Assembly (NCBI GenBank): GCA_039519185.1
Contig: CM076854.1
Location: 17,333,192-17,397,191, forward strand
DNA length: 64,000 nucleotides
Source of the DNA: Astragalus membranaceus
Lineage: Eukaryota > Streptophyta > Magnoliopsida > Fabales > Fabaceae
Direction: 5' to 3'
Below, in pieces: positions 19,789 to 32,129 of the stretch (the stretch's first letter is position 1; every line of letters begins with the position of its first letter). A program made the position numbers and the translations under genes. Below the pieces are notes generated by a model. That model was not told the DNA's origin. It saw only the letters and a program-made list of their open reading frames with translations, and searched no databases.

Positions 19789-22700
19789 TGTAACACCCCG
19801 ATAAATTCTGACATGTAGAATCACCGAAATGCACTAAATGGCATACATCAGAGTAACTTCCTGTTATTGAAATATTGAACACAACTAAAACTTTCGATAA
19901 TACATATCAAATGGTTCTCTGAACCTCATAAACTTCCTGAAATTGCTTAAGTTTCAAAACTTAAGACTTGAACATAATCCTGGTGTTCAATACTCAAAAC
20001 ATAAAGTAGCGGAAACGATTTTACAACTTTAAACAATGAAAGTTATACAATCGGTGACATAACTAAATAAAATACAAAGGGCTAAGCGAAAATCCAATTT
20101 CCAATAGTTCCATGAGTCGCACCAGCTAACCTTGCTTAGTCGCCTTTGCTTTTCCCTGCTTCTCTGTAAAAACCACAAATATGAAGGATGAGATAAACAT
20201 TAATTCAGTGAGTCCTATCGAGACCCCTTACTAACTCTAGCGGTTCATTATGTTTTACTTTGAACTCGTAGCCCTAAAAAGCAACCACGTGGAAATATAT
20301 TAGGTTCTTGTATCCTCTATGCTCATGGCCCTCCTAAGCGACACATGAAGCATACAATATTTTGTTCCATGATTTTAGCATAACACCTCAGTCTACCTAT
20401 TTTATAGGCACTTCTTGACTTTGGTGAACCCATCCCGCTATTTCTAGTGGGGGAAACATTCTTGAGTCTAGGTTTTGGGGCTCATGACTTCCCCTCCCCT
20501 AGTATGCTAATCCTCTAAGGGTCGTCACCCTTTTCCTCTTGTATTTAATATACATTATATATACCATGAACAATGAGCAGTGAACAGTGAACGATGAACA
20601 ATAACCAATGAACAGTAAACCGTGAACCGTGATCAGTGAACAATGAACTTACTCAAACCATGAGCTTATGCTTAACAGTGAACTTGTACTTAACTTAATC
20701 TTGTACTAACATGACCTTATTATTAGGTGATCTCACACAGCTTACTAAGGTTTACTCTTCTAACTTATCCTGATAATAATCCAGCCAGTCCAGCACAATA
20801 CATCAATCACATTAAGCAATATCCATGGCATAAGCTTATCTCAATCACAATCATAGCATGACAATCAAATTCATAACACATTCTATGTACCCGCATTGGG
20901 CCGTTCATAAAACCATGGACCACAAGGGTCGTTCTTAAAAATAGCGTGAACATAACAATGATCCAAACACAAGTAGTTTCGATGAATTACGGTTATATTG
21001 TCATCGTATAACTTTGGGAAGGGATTAGGATGGGTTTTGGAATCAATTAGGAAGGCTTTGAACACATTTCTAAAATGCTGAAAGAAGCATACGCACGACC
21101 CGTGCGCTGGGCGTACGTTCCGTGCCTGTCTCACAGACTTGCTGAAATGCCATTTCGAGCCATTTTCGAATCCGTTTCGTGTCCAAACTCCGTTCCGATC
21201 GATACCTAACTCATCAACCTTCAAAAAGAGAATATTATCCAGCCAAACAATCCACATATCAATCAACATATATCATAAATTAACAATCCAATCAATTCGA
21301 GCAATTATGCGATTTACGGTTTTTCAATAAAAACGTTTTCGTTAAGTTTTCACAAAGCGGATTTTCCATAATATCATTTCAGAAAATAACATGACTCGAC
21401 AACAAAACGTCCCTAAGCGAGTATAGAACTCGCCGATTTGACGACCTAGTGAGAAATCACGTCCTCACACGAAATGACCGAACCGTAACCTCTCGAACAA
21501 TCTCCGTAATCACGTACTCGCACCGAACTCGTCCGATACTCGAAACTGAACTTCGGAACAGCAACCAACACAAATCCAGCTACTGAACTTCCTCCTTGAC
21601 TACGGAATTGGCGTCTCTCGAACTTTGGCGATTCGATCCGAAATTTGAGGAACCAACATTTCCAATTCCACATCCGTTTTCCAGCATCAGCGAGCAGTTT
21701 CGTAACACGCGTATCTTGGTCAAATCGTGGCCAAAACCCTTCAAACCAGTGCCCATTGTGTAGATAATTTTATCTAGTTTCATATGGTTCCGGTTTCAAG
21801 CGCATACACCCAGTACTCAGATAGCTATCACGAAAACAAGGGGCTGGGTTAAAACTGACTCTAATACAAAAACTGAAACTTGAAATTCCTTTTTCTTCAA
21901 CCATACTAAATGAACTCGGTTCATTCTTGTGCCTAATCCGAATCATTTCGTGTCTAGTTTCTGAATCATCAAGAATCATGTTCATCCGAGTTGTGTACAG
22001 AGAGATATTAATTAAATACCGAAGAGGGTTCCTACGGATTTTCCAGCTGAAATTTTTGTTGAACTTGTATCTTCAATCTCAACCATTCATGACCACGAAT
22101 TTGAGCTCCAAAATGGATTCCAAACACTCAACACAGAACCAAGCTACACATACTCTCTAGCAATTTCGAAATGTGGGTGGTAATGCACACTAGTGTTGCT
22201 TCAAACTTACATGCAAGGCTTAAAACTTCACTTTTGGTGTTTTGACATCAACTTGCAAGATGAGAACTCCATGGATGTCCAAGCTTGCTAGAATTCGAAA
22301 ATGGTGTTTTGGAGAAGGAGGAAGATGTGTGTGGTATCAATGGGAAGAGCAAGGAAAATGGTGAAGAATGGTGGTCAAAGATCAAGCATGCATCAAGGGG
22401 TGTGGAAGATCCCCTTCCTTCTTCCTCCTCTAGCTCTCTACCTCTCCTCTCTAATGGAGGTGTGGTGTTTTTGTTTTGGTTCAGCTGGAATTCACTTAAA
22501 AGGGGCGAAATGACCACAGTGCCCTTATGTCCAATTTTGGCTTAAACTTCCTTAATTTCTTCTTAAGTCAATTTTAATCACACAATACTTATACAATAAT
22601 CACATATTGCATATAGTTATGTTCTGTGGAGGATGGTTTAGCCGAAACTCATTAATGTGTGGAAAAGATGAAAATACCCCTGTGCTCCTATTTGCTTAAA

Positions 22701-22805
22701 ATTCCAATTAACTCACCATATCATAATTAATCAATAATGCTAATTAATCATCTTGACCTCTTGCTAATTTAAATAATTTAAATTAGCGAAATTGGGGATG
22801 TTACA
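19789..22805 (-). mobile_element. Solo LTR of a gypsy chromovirus
   Basis: The segment starts TGTAACACCCCGATAA and ends GGGGATGTTACA on the plus strand. That is the reverse complement of the LTR layout of the plus-strand gypsy at 28243 (TGTAACATCCC ... GGGTGTTACA), so it lies on the minus strand. No internal domain or second LTR adjoins it. The 5-bp flanks (TAGCA left, AAAAA right) do not match, so it may result from recombination between elements or have altered edges. It contains GCACG-type palindromes near 21093-21125. The 128-residue open frame at 20883-21269 matches no family I recognise. Confidence 0.8.
20570..20665. repeat. Degenerate GTGAACA minisatellite
   Basis: About ten units resembling GTGAACAAT or ATGAACAGT follow one another inside the solo LTR, with single-base differences. 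It is a short local expansion. Confidence 0.6.
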
Positions 22806-23605
22806 AAAAACACTAGAAAGTGGGGGGTTTGAATAGAGTTTTTGTAAAATCTTTTTGCAAACTTAGTTTTCTAATACCATATTAGAAAACATTGTTAGTT
22901 CAAGTAAGGTAAGACAACTTAAAGTAAATGGCAGAACAAAATTTATCTCGGTTCACTACCACTGGAAGCTGTTCCACTCCCTTCAAAACACTCGACGAAT
23001 TTCTACTAAAATAGGTTTTACAATGGCAAGAGTTTATCTATCAACCTTGGTTAAACTCTCAGTTTCTTAAAACAACTACACCTCAGCCTCTAAGGAAAAA
23101 TCCACTACTGGGACTTTTACAAAATCAGAGGTAGAATGAAAATAAAATCACAGTTTTAACAAAAGTGGTTTACAAATGAAAGCCTTTATAAGAAATATAG
23201 AATTTTTTTTCTTGAATCTGTGGGCTTCAGAATACTTTGGTGCTTTTGAATTTATCACGCTTATAATGCAACAACTACTGTTTCAAATATTTCTTTGATT
23301 TTCTAACTTGTTTTCTTTTCTTTCTTGTTTTGGTGCACACTTGATTCTGAATATAGCTCTTATACTATGTTGTTGAAAAAGTTCTGTTATGGCTTACTAG
23401 GTGTTGAAATCGACCCATTGGACTTTCTGGTTTAGTGTTTCTTCATTAGAGACAAACATATTAAATGCCCCTAATATCATACAATGTAACTCTAGCAAGA
23501 CTTAGTTTTCCATACACACTATGTACCAGCGGCGACACTTGTACGACACGGATTTCAATCCAAGGCAATCTTTTTTGGGCTATCTCAATAATTCCTCATA
23601 CCATA
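22806..23605. other. Copia-like remnant
   Basis: The segment opens AAAAACACTAGAAAGTGGGG, a word common in SIRE-like legume copia sequences, and has no ORF. The part near 23275-23345 resembles 47010-47090. No gene is visible. Confidence 0.35.
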
Positions 23606-26600
23606 TCTTTATATACTTTAGATAGTACTAGTATGTAACCCGTGCGATGCCCGGGATACTATACTATGTTTTCGTTAAAAAATTTGTGTGAATAACATGA
23701 TGGTGAAATTATTAATATAAATGCTTATGGAGTAAATTAGTGTACTAAAAATAAATTATTTTATCTTTTACAGTTGATATCAATTCTATTTTTGGAAAAA
23801 CACATATAGCTTGCACATTTAAAAGTGAATATATATTTGGTCAAAAAAAAAGTGAATATATAGACACAAACAATATAAATTCACAAACAAATATACCTAG
23901 ACCCACAAAAAATATTTTGGGAGGTATGAGACATAATTTACGATAAATATAAATACAATCTTCATAAAGTGAATATGTTTTTATTAAAATGCGATAACCA
24001 CAAAAAATAGACAAAGACTTTTATCTTAGCATAGCTGTTTACTTTGTATTCAGACATGTGATTTTTCTTGATAAATGACCAAGATTTTTTCTGTGATAAA
24101 TGAAATTAATTACTTATACATATAATCAACCTATTGTTTAAAATACAGAAATTATAAGATATAGTAAAATTTAAATATTTATGTTAAAAAATATTATTGT
24201 TAAATTTAAATATAACATACAAATATTAATAGTAAATTATTCTTTTTTTAACTGAACAAAATACGATAGTTTTTATACCTTCAGTATTTTACTTTACAAT
24301 AGATGTTTTATATAGTAGAAAAACTAATACTAAGTCTAACGCTAGTCGTGTTATAAAATCACAACAAAAAGTTCAGATTTTTTTGATAGCTCAAAAAAAA
24401 GGTCGAAAAAATCATTTTAGAAAATTTGATATACACCTGTTCTAAAATGATGTAGTGCATTCCGGTTGACATTTCTATAATAGAATAGAAAATCAACAGC
24501 CATTTCAGCATTGAATTCCATTATGTGCCAAAAAGAACTACAGGAAAAAAGAAGACGTGTAAAAGATAAGAGCACTAACTGTATAATGGTTTGTTAACCT
24601 ACGAACAAAGCCTATTTATATAAGTAGTTGTATGAAAATTGTTTGAAAATGAAATTTCTTTTAAGTTGAGTTTCATTACTATTGATTATTAATCAATTTT
24701 TTTTTAAAAAATAAAACTTAATTAGCATTATTATTTTTCTCTCAAATTGTTGTAAAGTTAACACCTAGGATTAGTGGTCTTGAAAAACATTTTACTTTGT
24801 ATTATTTAAAATTAAATATTATTAAACTGGTATAGCAATTTATTAATTTTATATTGTGATAGTTTTTAATATGTTTTAAATGAAATTTTGTTAGGGAAAT
24901 TTTTATAAATGAATTATTAACATTATTTGAATTTTTATAATTCGGCTTCAGAAGTTTTTTTTGTTTTATCATACTTTTTTTAAATGTAAATTAATTGTGT
25001 GAATGCATTAATTATTATTTCTCAAATTGTTGTATGAGTGACACCTAGGATAATCAGCCTCGAGACTCATTTTACCAAAAACCACGGTAAACAGATCCCA
25101 AGCAACATTGCACATCGAGTGGGAACCTTCCTTGGCTAAGAAGTCAGCACACCTATTAAGTCTTACACAATATTAAAAAAAGAGGAATAATTAACATCAT
25201 ATTGTCAAAAGTATTGGGTAATTCAGTAAAATGAATTACAAAATTTATGTGGAAAAGTAAATTACTATTGCACCAAATATAGTTAACGTTTTTTACTAAA
25301 CACAAAGAACGGGATAGTAAATTAATCATTACTTTTTTTGTAAATCTACAAACATTTACCAATTAAAGAAAAAATAAGTGATTAATTGTTAATTCACAGT
25401 TTTTCTTTAATTTTCCACAACTACGTCTATCATACGTTATTTTTAAATTGTTTGGGATGATTGCAATTACAACTTATAATCTGAATATGGAAATCATACG
25501 TTACATTTTAAATTGTTTTCAAAATTGTTTGAGATTTTAAAATTTTAAAATTTTAAAGTTTAAATTATTTAATGGTGGATAATTGGTGTTAATGTTAATT
25601 AATATTTAACTGAATGTTTTTAAAAGATAGTAAGAAATTCCCGCAAAGTATGCATAAGTGTTGACGAAATGGTCTTAGTGAACGATGCACGATAGCAAAG
25701 ATACTCAAGTAAATAAAAAAACAAAAGCCAGTAATATATGCTAAGAATGTATATTGGTTAAAATAGAATAATTGGCAATTTAAATAATTAGTAGTGTTTT
25801 ACATAATTTATTTAACAAAATTATTACCTCTATATTCATTTTGTATTGGAACTGGTCGATTATATCCTCATCCATACATAAGTTGTTAACAATATATTTG
25901 TTATCTTTGTCAAAAAAAACAATATATTTGTTATCATAATCACTTGATTGTTTGCAGGGGCAACATATCTTAAAAAGATACGACCTTTTGCTGAAATCAG
26001 CCATACGAAATTCTCCATTTACATCAGTGAGATGCTTTTCATGAGAATGAAAAGCAACAGAGTCTTTTAAGATGAAGACACCCGAACTTGAGTGATCGAC
26101 TACTTTAAGATGAGTTTGATACCTATAAACAACAAAAAATAGTTAAAAAAATGCCAACGAATCTTGTGACAATTTAGGAGATGCCAACGGAACATGAGTG
26201 ATCAATTTATTTGAAAAGATTTAGTTCACTTGTTAGCAGAAATGACTTTGTCAATATGGGCCATGACTATATTAGGAGAGCCCTGTGACAATTTCAAAAT
26301 TAAAAAGATCAGGTATGTTTGATAGCTGAGGAAGACAAAAGCAAAATTTAATTAGTTTAAAAAATAAGAATATAGTGTTCCAACATGGTATAACAAATGC
26401 GATTAAAAAATATGATTGGAAATATGTTTAAAAATTACAAATGCGATTAAAAAAATTAAATTTGGGAATCAGATATGTTTCACCAATAACTGAAAAAAAT
26501 ACGACTGGAAATCAAAAACGAATTGGAGAAACTTTATGAAGATTGGATATACATTTGTTCCAACATGGTGTAGAGCATTCAGGTTGACATTGTGAGGAAA

Positions 26601-27310
26601 TAGAAAATCAACAGCCATTTCAGCACCTAGTTCCATTTTTTTCTAAGAAAAAACAGGAGTACAGAAGAAAAAAATAGCTAATGTGTAAAAGTGAAGAGAC
26701 TAAAATATGTAGGATGGTTTGTTGACATACCAATGGAGGCTATTTATATTGTAAATCTAGATGTTAGTTGTATTGTATGCAAATACTTTGAAAATGAAAT
26801 TTAAAAATTTCGCCAAAACTTTGAAAATTACACCAAATAAATTGTTGAAAATTTTGAAATATGATTGCATTTGCGCCATAAGTTTTTTTAAAATTTTGAG
26901 TATTAAATTTTTTTTAAATTGTTTAGCATTGTTAGGAGTATTGTTTATTGTCATAAAAATAAAGGAGTATTGTTTTGTAACTGTCACACAAGGAACTTAT
27001 TATTTTTAAATTGTTTGGGATGATTGCAATTACAACTTAAAATCTGAATTGGAAATCATACGTTACTTTTTGTCTTTTTAAAATTGTTTTTAAATTGTAT
27101 TCATACTATTTAATGCTTTTATTTCTTTTGGTACCTCTAAAAATACGTTATTGTTAAATTGTTTTTTTAATTTATATTTATAGTATTTTATAGATGCCAA
27201 ATAGGATGCCAATTAGGATTTGCATTAATTAGTTTTTGGTTAAGTTCACCTATGAATGACACCTAGGATAAAATGCCCATAGAGGCATTTTACTTTGTAT
27301 TATTATAGAT
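23606..27310 (+). mobile_element. Helitron-like AT-rich element or nested copies
   Basis: The left edge reads A|TC followed by CTAGTATGTAACCCGTGCGA, resembling the 5' end of plant Helitrons with a CCCGTGC/GCCCGGG hairpin. The right edge has ACACCTAGGAT, then a hairpin AATGCC/GGCATT (27272-27277 with 27284-27289), about 20 bases from an AT-rich end. A CTRR terminus is not clear. The ACACCTAGGAT block recurs at about 24760, 25045 and 27258. About 220 bases at 24440-24655 recur at 26556-26815, and 25439-25505 recurs at 27001-27065. This suggests nested or tandem copies. No Rep/helicase ORF is present. A MULE or other family cannot be excluded. Confidence 0.42.
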
Positions 27311-27819
27311 TATAAATATCTCATTTAATGTGTTGAAGTCTCTAGACAGTGAGTACCATACGCTTGAGAAATCTTGGCATGAACTCAACAGATGCTGTTG
27401 GACTTGACGCTTCATTCTGAAAGTCAACCAGAAGCACTTTTAGAGAGCCTTGAACCTGAAGAGCTCTGTAGGAATAGATAATCTTTCACTAGATGGGAAT
27501 CACTATATAAAGAGAGCAGATGATGTGCATTGCTAACCTGTTTTTATTCTACGTTATTTTTGTAGAATATAATATAAGTTATGCATACTAGAAAAACACA
27601 TTAGAAATAATTTTTTCTCGAATAAAATTTGTTATCTACAAAACTAATTATGGTCATTGTTTCTTGATCCACTTGATTGCAACAAGCCTATCTGCAGTCC
27701 TCTGCCTGAGTCAAAAAACAGTTTTGTTAGATAAGTGTTGTGTAACCACCGAGAATTATTAATTAATAAATTTATTATTTTTTGACAACAATAAATTTAT
27801 TATTATAATAATAATTTTT
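27311..27819. other. Copia-like (SIRE-like) remnant
   Basis: No ORF is seen. A TATATAAAGAGAGCAG promoter-like word lies near 27510. The text from 27600 to 27770 is partly similar to 47095-47210. It may be an old copia LTR shared by the two HDAC-upstream copies. Confidence 0.35.
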
Positions 27820-28242
27820 TCGATATTTTAAATATGTTTTTGGTCTCTTCAAATATGAGAAATTCGGTTTTAATCCCCTGCAATTTTTTAAAAAATAAAT
27901 CCATGTAAATGCAGACTTTTTTATTTTGGTCCTTGGGTTAATCACTCAGTTAACAATTGCTGATGTGTCAGATATATATCCTTTCAAGATTTACCACATC
28001 ATTATTTTTTAATTTATATTGTGACATGGATCCCAAATAAAATTAGGGTTTCTTCATCTTTATCATAAATATGCTGGTTGAATTTACAAACAGATGGATG
28101 GCTGGATTTCCAAAGAGAAAATGATATAAAACCAACAGATGTGTGTGTTTTCCAAGTTGAGAACAAGCCTGAACGTATCGTTGTAGTACACATAGTCTGA
28201 CAACACACTTGCTTATGTTGATGGCGTTTTCATAGCCAAAGT
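27820..28242 (+). repeat. Left arm of a long-inverted-repeat element
   Basis: From about 27826 to 28060 the sequence (TTTTTGGTC, AATTGCTGATGTG, GGATCCCAAATAAAATTAGGG words in order) is repeated inverted at 37060-37290. Such long inverted arms are typical of foldback or Mutator-like elements. The gypsy chromovirus starts immediately inside, at 28243. Confidence 0.65.
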
Positions 28243-30367
28243 TGTAACATCCCTAATTTCGGTTAATTTCGTTTTAAGAAATTAACTAGCGAATTATTAT
28301 TCGATAAAATAATAATTCAAGTCATGGACATGTTAAAAGCGTGAAAGCAACATTTAATTGTTAATTGTATGAATTATGTGATTGTTTTGGGGTAGAAATA
28401 AAATTATGTGAGGAATAGAGAGCCAAGGGCGTTTTGGTCTTTTCCAACCATTTAAACCCTCAGCCCATTAAAACATTATAACCCTCACTTCATCCTCATC
28501 ATTCAGCTGGAACCAGAAAAATAGAAAAGAGAAAAGGGAGAGAAAGAGAAAGAAATCGTGAGAGAGAAAAGGAAGAGAAGGAGAAGGGAAGATCCAGAAA
28601 CCTTGATGCATGTAGGTGATTTCTAACCCATTCTTCTCCATTTTCAATTCCCTTTCTAGTGGTACTAATTACAATAGCTGATTCTCCCTCTTCCATCATC
28701 CTCCATTTTCGAACTTGAAGCTCCACCTTGGCCTAATGGAGTTTTAAGCTCCTAGGGACTTTACTTGTTCAAGTGAAGGCAAGATTGGGGTAGAATTTAA
28801 GCTAAATTGTATTTTGAAGCAAATAGAAGGAAAGTTCAGTAGCAAGGAAGAGTAGAGTTGTTGATTTCGAAGTTCATAGTGAGTGGGTTTCGGTTTTGAA
28901 GTCTTGGACTCGTTTGGTACGAGTTCGTGAAGTTTCGGAGTCGTTGAACTTCATCACGATCGGTGAGTTCTACTCACTTAGGGTTTTTAATATTGGAGTT
29001 TTGATTGTTGTTAGTTGCTGGAACATTATGTACAATTTCGTTTTTATGAAATTCGAGTCTAGAAATGTGTTTTCGAAAATGTCTCGTTTCGGCGTCGTTT
29101 TAACGATTTAATGAATATGTATCATGTGATTGTTGTGAAATTGGTTGATGTTACTTGTTTTGGACTGGAATATTGTCTGGTATTAATTGTGTTAAGGTTT
29201 GATTTTGATCGGGTTACGGATTGGACGCGATAGGAAATGCGAAACGGAACGAAATAAGCGAATTGTGACTCTGCTACAGGCAACACGGGTCGTGCTACCC
29301 CTAGCACGGGTCGTGCCAACCTTTCTGGTTGACTGGAATTGCATTTCCAGGCAGCACGAGCCGTGCTAGGTCTTCTGTCCCCAGTTGCTAAAAATTTGTT
29401 TCGTCGCTCCTTTGGGTTGCAAACCTCTTCCAATCATCTCCCCAACCGTCCCTTAGGTAATTGGACCAATGATACTCTAGTTTTGAACATGATTGCAAGG
29501 TTTAAGGTTAATTGTTTTTGAAAGTCATAATTGTTTCAAAAACTGTAAAGTAGTACACGTGAGCGAACATGTGTTATGTTTACTATCATGGAACTAAATG
29601 TTCAAGCGACTGTTTATACATGGAACTAAATGTTCAAGCGACTGTTTATTCATGGAACTAAATGTTCAATCAAGTCAGGATATATAAATTATATCAAAGC
29701 GCGGGTGACGACCCAGTTGATTAGTATACTAGGGGAGGGGAAGTCATGATCCCCAGAACCTAGGCCTCACAAGGTTTGAAGCTAGTGTAAGCTAGTGGAG
29801 TGGTTCGACGGTAAAGGCAGAGCTTTTACCGAAGATGTACTATGGCATGTCAGGAAAAGCTATATGCACGTAGGACCTAAATGGACTACGATTAAATGAA
29901 CAAGAATAAATGGACCGAGAGTCATTGTGAGGGGTTACGGTAGAACTCACTGAGATAATGTTTATCTCACCCTTTATATGTTGTTGTTTTACAGATGCTC
30001 AGGGAAAGAACAAGGCAAGGAAGCATGGTTGATGAGACCTTAAGGAGAGCATGAAGTTTTAAACTTATGTTCATGATGTTTTTCCCTTAGTGATTGTACC
30101 TCGATTTGATGACTTGTACTAGCTACTAGTTAATAATCGTTTCCGCTAATTTCATGTTGTTGGATATTGAACAATAGGAGTTGTTAGTAAGAAGGACATA
30201 GTACTTGGTTATAATTTAGAATTCTTGAGCTATGTATGCCTCTTGATTTTGGATTATGTTAAGAGTTTTTAGTTTTGTTCAATATCTGAAACAGGAAATA
30301 TTACTCTGATGTATGTCATTTCGTGCATCTTATCATTTCAACTTGATAGAAATATTAGGGTGTTACA
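28243..30367 (+). repeat. 5' LTR of the gypsy chromovirus
   Basis: This LTR is 2125 bp. It contains three GCACG-type palindromes (29283-29366), a run of three units of about 31 bp beginning CATGGAACTAAATGTTC (29588-29672), and a CGGTAAA/TTTACCG hairpin near 29808-29832. Confidence 0.92.
29283..29366. repeat. GCACG-N3-CGTGC palindromes, 5' LTR of gypsy at 28243
   Basis: There are three units at 29283, 29304 and 29354; the first has ACACG. The 3' LTR has four at 35863, 35884, 35934 and 35955. Related palindromes occur in the other TGTAACA-type LTRs, including the degenerate 35863 copy (GCACAGGTCGTGC). Confidence 0.85.
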
Positions 30368-30370
30368 TTT

Positions 30371-30382
30371 TGGTATCAAAGC
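30371..30382 (+). promoter_or_regulatory. Primer binding site, initiator tRNA-Met
   Basis: TGGTATCAAAGC lies 3 bases after the 5' LTR end. It differs by one base from the usual TGGTATCAGAGC. Confidence 0.88.
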
Positions 30383-30505
30383 GGTTCGATCTAGTCGGAC
30401 TTAGATGTTAAGAATCTTTTGCGTCTTCTAAGTCTGATTCTTCTTAGTATGCTATTAGACATTGAGCCTGATCAACTTAATACTTTGTGCATATTTCGCA
30501 GAATC

Positions 30506-31534
30506 ATGGCTGGAAGAGGTACGAGAAACCTACCCATTGATCCTCATCAGGAGTGGATGCAGAATGTAATTGAGAATCGGCAAAAGATGATGCAGGATAT
30601 GTTGCAAATGCAACAACAGGCTCATCAGCAGCCCAATGTGCAGCCTCTTCCGAAAGATCCGAATAGAGCTTATTTCCGTTTTCAAAGGATGAATCCCCCA
30701 AGTTTCAAGGGAGGACTGGATGTGATGATATCTCATTACTGGTTGGACTCTATGGAGAAAATTTTCAGGACTCTGCAATGCAGCGAAGAAGAAAAGGTAC
30801 TCTTTGCAGCTCACATGCTGGAAGAGGAAGCCCAAACTTGGTGGACCAATGCTCATGAACTGATGGTGAATCAAGAAACTCCTATTGCCTGGTTTAACTA
30901 CAAAGAACTGTTTATTGGACATTTCTTTCCTCCGGTGATGAAGCTAAGTAAGCAGACAGAACTTGTCAATCTCAGGCAAGGTGATATGACGGTGGGTGAA
31001 TTCACCACCAAGTTTAAGAAGTTGTCTCAATTCTATCATTTAGAAAGGTATGCTCCGAATGATGACTGGAAGATATAGGTGTATAAGGCAGGTCTCCGTG
31101 CTGATATTGCCCAAGGTCTTAGCTCTTATGCTATGACCAATTATGCTGCTTTGGTGCAAGAGGCCTATGTTGCTGAAGCGAATCTCAATAGGATGTATGA
31201 AGAGAAAAGAGAGTATTGGAAAGGAAAGAAGAAGGGGGCCGAGTCATCAACCCCGCAGGCAAAGTCAAAGGGTAACTTCAACAGAGGAAAACAAGCCCAA
31301 TCATCAGATTCCTCAAAGTTCAGTGCTTGTTCTAAATGTGGTAGGCCTCGTCGTGGTGAATGCCAAGTTGGGTCTAAAACCTGTTACTACTGCAAGAAAG
31401 AAGGCCATTATGCTACCCAATGCCCTGCGAAGAAGAAGCGTGAAGGTGATCGTGCAGGATCTACTCAAGGAAGAATCTACACTTTGGATGCTGAGAAAGT
31501 CAAGTCTTCAGATAATCTACTGAGGGGTATGTGA
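30506..31534 (+). pseudogene. Gypsy Gag, interrupted by in-frame stops
   Basis: From ATG at 30506 the frame encodes a retrotransposon Gag. The capsid-type region includes FKGGLDVMISHYWLDSME and the EEEAQTWW block, and a basic linker leads to one zinc knuckle, CYYCKKEGHYATQC, near 31381-31422. A TAG at 31076-31078 splits it and the frame continues directly after. A second in-frame stop (TGA, 31532-31534) separates it from protease. A long Gln-rich stretch (MMQDMLQMQQQAHQQ) lies near the N-terminus. The gene is inactivated. Its original role was capsid formation and RNA packaging. Confidence 0.85.
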
Positions 31535-31834
31535 TCTCTTTTCAATAACTCCGTCAGTATATTATATGATTCAGGTGCTACTCATTGTTTTATTTCTCAA
31601 TCATGTGTTGACCGGTTGGGATTATCCTTATCTCCGCTATCCGAACCGATAACTATATTAACTGCTGCCAAGGGTCGCGTCCAGACCCAGTCTTTATGTC
31701 AAAGCTGTCTTCTAGCCATAGGAGACAGAAACTTCGTTTTAGACTTTATTTGTTTACCTATGAGAGGTATGGACATCGTTTTAGGCATGAACTGGATGGC
31801 AGCAAATCATGTCACTGTCGACTGCTTCAACTGA
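31535..31834 (+). pseudogene. Gypsy aspartic protease remnant
   Basis: The frame carries the retropepsin active-site motif DSGATHCF near 31571-31594 and ends with the conserved block MDIVLGMNW, about 70 residues later. The frame is closed upstream by TGA (31532) and downstream by TGA (31832-31834), the latter probably from a TGG codon. It processed the polyprotein in the ancestral element. Confidence 0.8.
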
Positions 31835-32129
31835 ACTGACAGCTTCGCCTCAGAATCAGTTGAATTACCCAAGTCAAATTCTGAAGCAACTATCTCATTC
31901 ACATCGGCAAGTCAATCATTATTTCAAGGTGCGGAAGCTTATGTTATTATGTTGTCTGCATCGACTGAAACTGGTTTAGATTTGTCCTCTGTACAAGTTG
32001 TTAATGAATTTCTGGATGTTTTTCCGGATGAAGTTTCCTCTTTACCTCCGAATCGTGAGGTGGAATTCTCGAAAGGAGTTGGTTCCAAGCACGGGGCCAA
32101 TCTCTATTGCTCCTTATAGAATTCCTCCT

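Noticed and set aside
20883..21269. 128-residue minus-strand frame in the solo LTR
   Set aside because: No recognised family, and it is inside an LTR and overlaps the palindromes. Probably chance.
24440..26815. Host gene promoter suggested by TATTTATAT near repeated blocks
   Set aside because: The blocks are internal duplications of the AT-rich repetitive element and no ORF follows.
29122..29433. 103-residue minus-strand frame, with a related frame at 45110-45355
   Set aside because: The recurring LARPVL.VARPVL peptide comes from the GCACG palindromes in LTRs, not from a protein family.
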